A DNA stretch of 16,107 nucleotides from an uncultured Oscillospiraceae bacterium (GTDB lineage: Bacteria; Bacillota; Clostridia; Oscillospirales; Oscillospiraceae): NCBI GenBank assembly GCA_904398675.1, contig CAJFPI010000159.1, forward strand, positions 1 through 16,107. The letters run 5' to 3'. The notes under the pieces are model-generated. The model did not search any database. It worked only from the letters and a program-made list of their open reading frames with translations, and was not told where the DNA came from. A program made the translations under genes and the position numbers. Within the stretch, counting starts at the first letter, position 1; each line of letters opens with the position of its first letter. Positions 14,588 to 16,107 of this stretch are shown in pieces.

Positions 14588-15472
14588 ATGAAATTGCTGA
14601 TCGGCAGCCGGGAGAGCCGGCTGGCGGTGGTTCAGGCGGAGCTTTTGATGGAGGCCATCCGCGCCGCCCACCCGGAGGTGGAGCTGGAGCTTGTGACCAT
14701 GAAGACCACCGGGGACAAGATCCTGGACCGTACATTGGACAAGGTGGGAGGCAAGGGCCTCTTTGTCAAGGAGTTGGACGCCGCCCTGCGGGACGGCCGG
14801 GCGGATCTCACCGTCCACAGCTGCAAGGACCTCCCCATGGAGGAGAGCGCTGACCTGCCGCTGCTGGCATTTTCCCGGCGGGAGGACCCGAGAGACGCCC
14901 TGGTGCTGCCGGAGGGGGCGGCGGAAATCGATTTTTCAAAGCCCATCGGCTGCGCCAGCCTCCGGCGGAAACTCCAGCTGGAGCGGCTGTATCCCCAGGC
15001 ACGGGTGGAGCCGGTGCGGGGCAATGTGCTGACAAGGCTCCGCAAGCTGGACGAGGGACAGTACGGCGCGCTGATTCTGGCCGGCGCGGGCCTCAAGCGC
15101 CTGGGGCTGGAGGGGCGGATCGCCCGGTATTTTTCCACAGAGGAGATGCTCCCCGCCGCCGGGCAGGGGATCCTGGCCGTTCAGGGCAGGGCGGGGCAGG
15201 ATACAGAGATTCTCAGCGGCTTTGCCGATGAGGCGGGCCGCCTGTGCGCCCTGGCGGAGCGGGCCTTTGTCCGGGCGCTGGACGGGGGCTGCACCTCGCC
15301 GGTTGCGGCCCACGCCGTGGTTCAGGACGGCGAAATGATTTTGACAGGCATGAATGTATACGGCGAAAAAGACAGCATCGCAGGCGCCGCCGCGGAGGGG
15401 GAGAGGCTGGGCCTCACCCTGGCGGAGCGGCTGCGGGAGAGGAGACCGGCATGGGACAAAACGGAAAAGTGA
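14588..15472 (+). CDS. hemC: Hydroxymethylbilane synthase (porphobilinogen deaminase, HemC)
   Basis: HemC polymerises four porphobilinogen molecules into hydroxymethylbilane. The 294-residue protein is slightly short for the family but complete. It starts KLLIGSRESRLAVVQ. The catalytic aspartate is in HSCKDLP (Asp81, like E. coli Asp84 in HSMKDVP). Further motifs are GCASLRRKLQL, VRGNVLTRLRKLD, LPAAGQGILAVQ, and the cysteine that carries the dipyrromethane cofactor in DGGCTSPVAAHA (Cys235). The ATG is preceded by a weak GGGGGT site. The gene follows the hairpin element, so it may be transcribed at a different level from sirC. The last 22 bp overlap cobA in another frame. Confidence 0.96.
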   Translation: MKLLIGSRESRLAVVQAELLMEAIRAAHPEVELELVTMKTTGDKILDRTLDKVGGKGLFVKELDAALRDGRADLTVHSCKDLPMEESADLPLLAFSRREDPRDALVLPEGAAEIDFSKPIGCASLRRKLQLERLYPQARVEPVRGNVLTRLRKLDEGQYGALILAGAGLKRLGLEGRIARYFSTEEMLPAAGQGILAVQGRAGQDTEILSGFADEAGRLCALAERAFVRALDGGCTSPVAAHAVVQDGEMILTGMNVYGEKDSIAGAAAEGERLGLTLAERLRERRPAWDKTEK

Positions 15473-16107
15473 TTCTGGTGGGGGCGGGCCCGGGGGACCC
15501 GGGCCTGCTCACCGTAAAGGGCCGGGAGGCCCTCCAAAAGGCGGAGGTGGTGGTCTATGACCGGCTGGTGGGCTCCGCCATTTTGGCCATGATGCCGGAA
15601 AAGGCGGAGAAGATCGACGTGGGCAAGGCCGCCGCCCACCACACGGTGCCCCAGTGGCAGATCAACCAGATCCTGCTGGAGAAGGCCCGGGAGGGCAAGG
15701 TGGTGGTGCGCCTCAAGGGCGGCGATCCCTTTGTCTTCGGCCGGGGCGGCGAGGAGCTGGAGCTTCTGGAGGAGAACGGCATCCCCTTTGAGGAGATCCC
15801 CGGCATCACCTCCGCTGTGGCGGCCCCGGCCTATGCCGGCATCCCCGTGACCCACCGGGACTTCTGCTCCTCCCTCCACATCATCACCGGCCACGCCAAG
15901 GCCGGCGCGGAGCTGACCATCGATTTTGAGGCCCTGGTGCGGACAAAGGGGACGCTGGTCTTTCTGATGGGCGTTACCGCCATGCCGAAGATCGTGGAGG
16001 GGCTTCTGCAGGCGGGCATGGACCCGGATATGCCTGCGGCCATGGTGGAGAGCGGCACCACACCGGCCCAGCGCCGGTGCTGCGCCACCCTGCGGACGCT
16101 GCCGGAG
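15451..16107 (+). CDS. cobA: Uroporphyrinogen-III C-methyltransferase (CobA/SUMT), partial at the right edge
   Basis: This enzyme adds methyl groups at C2 and C7 of uroporphyrinogen III, giving precorrin-2, the branch point to B12 and siroheme. The visible 219 residues have the SAM-binding opening VGAGPGDPGLLTVKG (Gly11 onwards), VVVYDRLV, RLKGGDPFVFGRGGEE from residue 87, and EIPGITSAVAAPAYAGIPVTHRD. TGHAKAG, TLVFLMGV and MVESGTTPAQR also match. AGAGGAG at 15438-15444 supports ATG 15451, inside the end of hemC. The reading frame is open at the window edge. In many Clostridia this domain is fused to uroporphyrinogen-III synthase (HemD); whether that is so here lies beyond the window. Confidence 0.95.
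   Translation, partial: MGQNGKVILVGAGPGDPGLLTVKGREALQKAEVVVYDRLVGSAILAMMPEKAEKIDVGKAAAHHTVPQWQINQILLEKAREGKVVVRLKGGDPFVFGRGGEELELLEENGIPFEEIPGITSAVAAPAYAGIPVTHRDFCSSLHIITGHAKAGAELTIDFEALVRTKGTLVFLMGVTAMPKIVEGLLQAGMDPDMPAAMVESGTTPAQRRCCATLRTLPE

Overview
The window is a GC-rich segment in which every supported gene lies on the + strand, packed into what looks like one long operon for cobalamin (vitamin B12) by the anaerobic, early-cobalt route. The pathway choice is shown by CbiK (single-subunit cobalt chelatase), a stand-alone SirC dehydrogenase, a CbiE-CbiT fusion, CbiJ and CbiL. High GC, frequent AAGGAGG-type ribosome binding sites, GTG/TTG start options, short CobU-like gene and a hemA-sirC-hemC-cobA block suggest a GC-rich Clostridia/Oscillospirales anaerobe, probably gut-associated. 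That assignment is inference, since there is no marker gene.

Layout. 38-3346: corrin-ring steps (cbiJ, cbiET, cbiA). 3343-7629: nucleotide-loop assembly and aminopropanol attachment (cobT, cobU, cobS, a short second CobU-like protein, cobC-type phosphatase, cbiB). 7643-10184: cobD and cbiP. 10190-12398: cbiC, cbiK, cbiL. 12395-16107: the upstream tetrapyrrole block, with hemA, a small cysteine-containing protein of unknown function, sirC, hemC and a cobA that runs off the right edge. The window starts inside the operon. cbiD, cbiF, cbiG and cbiH are not here and would be expected upstream; hemD, hemB and hemL would be expected downstream.

How the genes work together. HemA makes glutamate-1-semialdehyde, HemC makes hydroxymethylbilane, and CobA methylates uroporphyrinogen III to precorrin-2. 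SirC oxidises precorrin-2 to sirohydrochlorin, CbiK inserts cobalt, and CbiL, CbiE, CbiT, CbiJ and CbiC (with missing enzymes) build cobyrinate. CbiA and CbiP amidate it. CobD supplies aminopropanol phosphate and CbiB attaches it. CobU activates the product, CobT and the CobC-type phosphatase prepare the lower-ligand nucleoside, and CobS joins the halves.

Most junctions overlap by 1-8 bp (often ATGA) or are separated by a few bases, implying translational coupling. Only four gaps exceed 20 bp: 10838-10860, 11641-11702, 13583-13688 and 14489-14587. The last holds a terminator-like hairpin. No stretch over 300 bp lacks a gene. I see no tRNA, rRNA, CRISPR, insertion sequence or cobalamin riboswitch. 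The least ordinary items are two CobU homologues degenerate in complementary parts on either side of cobS, the four-cysteine unknown protein between hemA and sirC, and the hairpin element before hemC.
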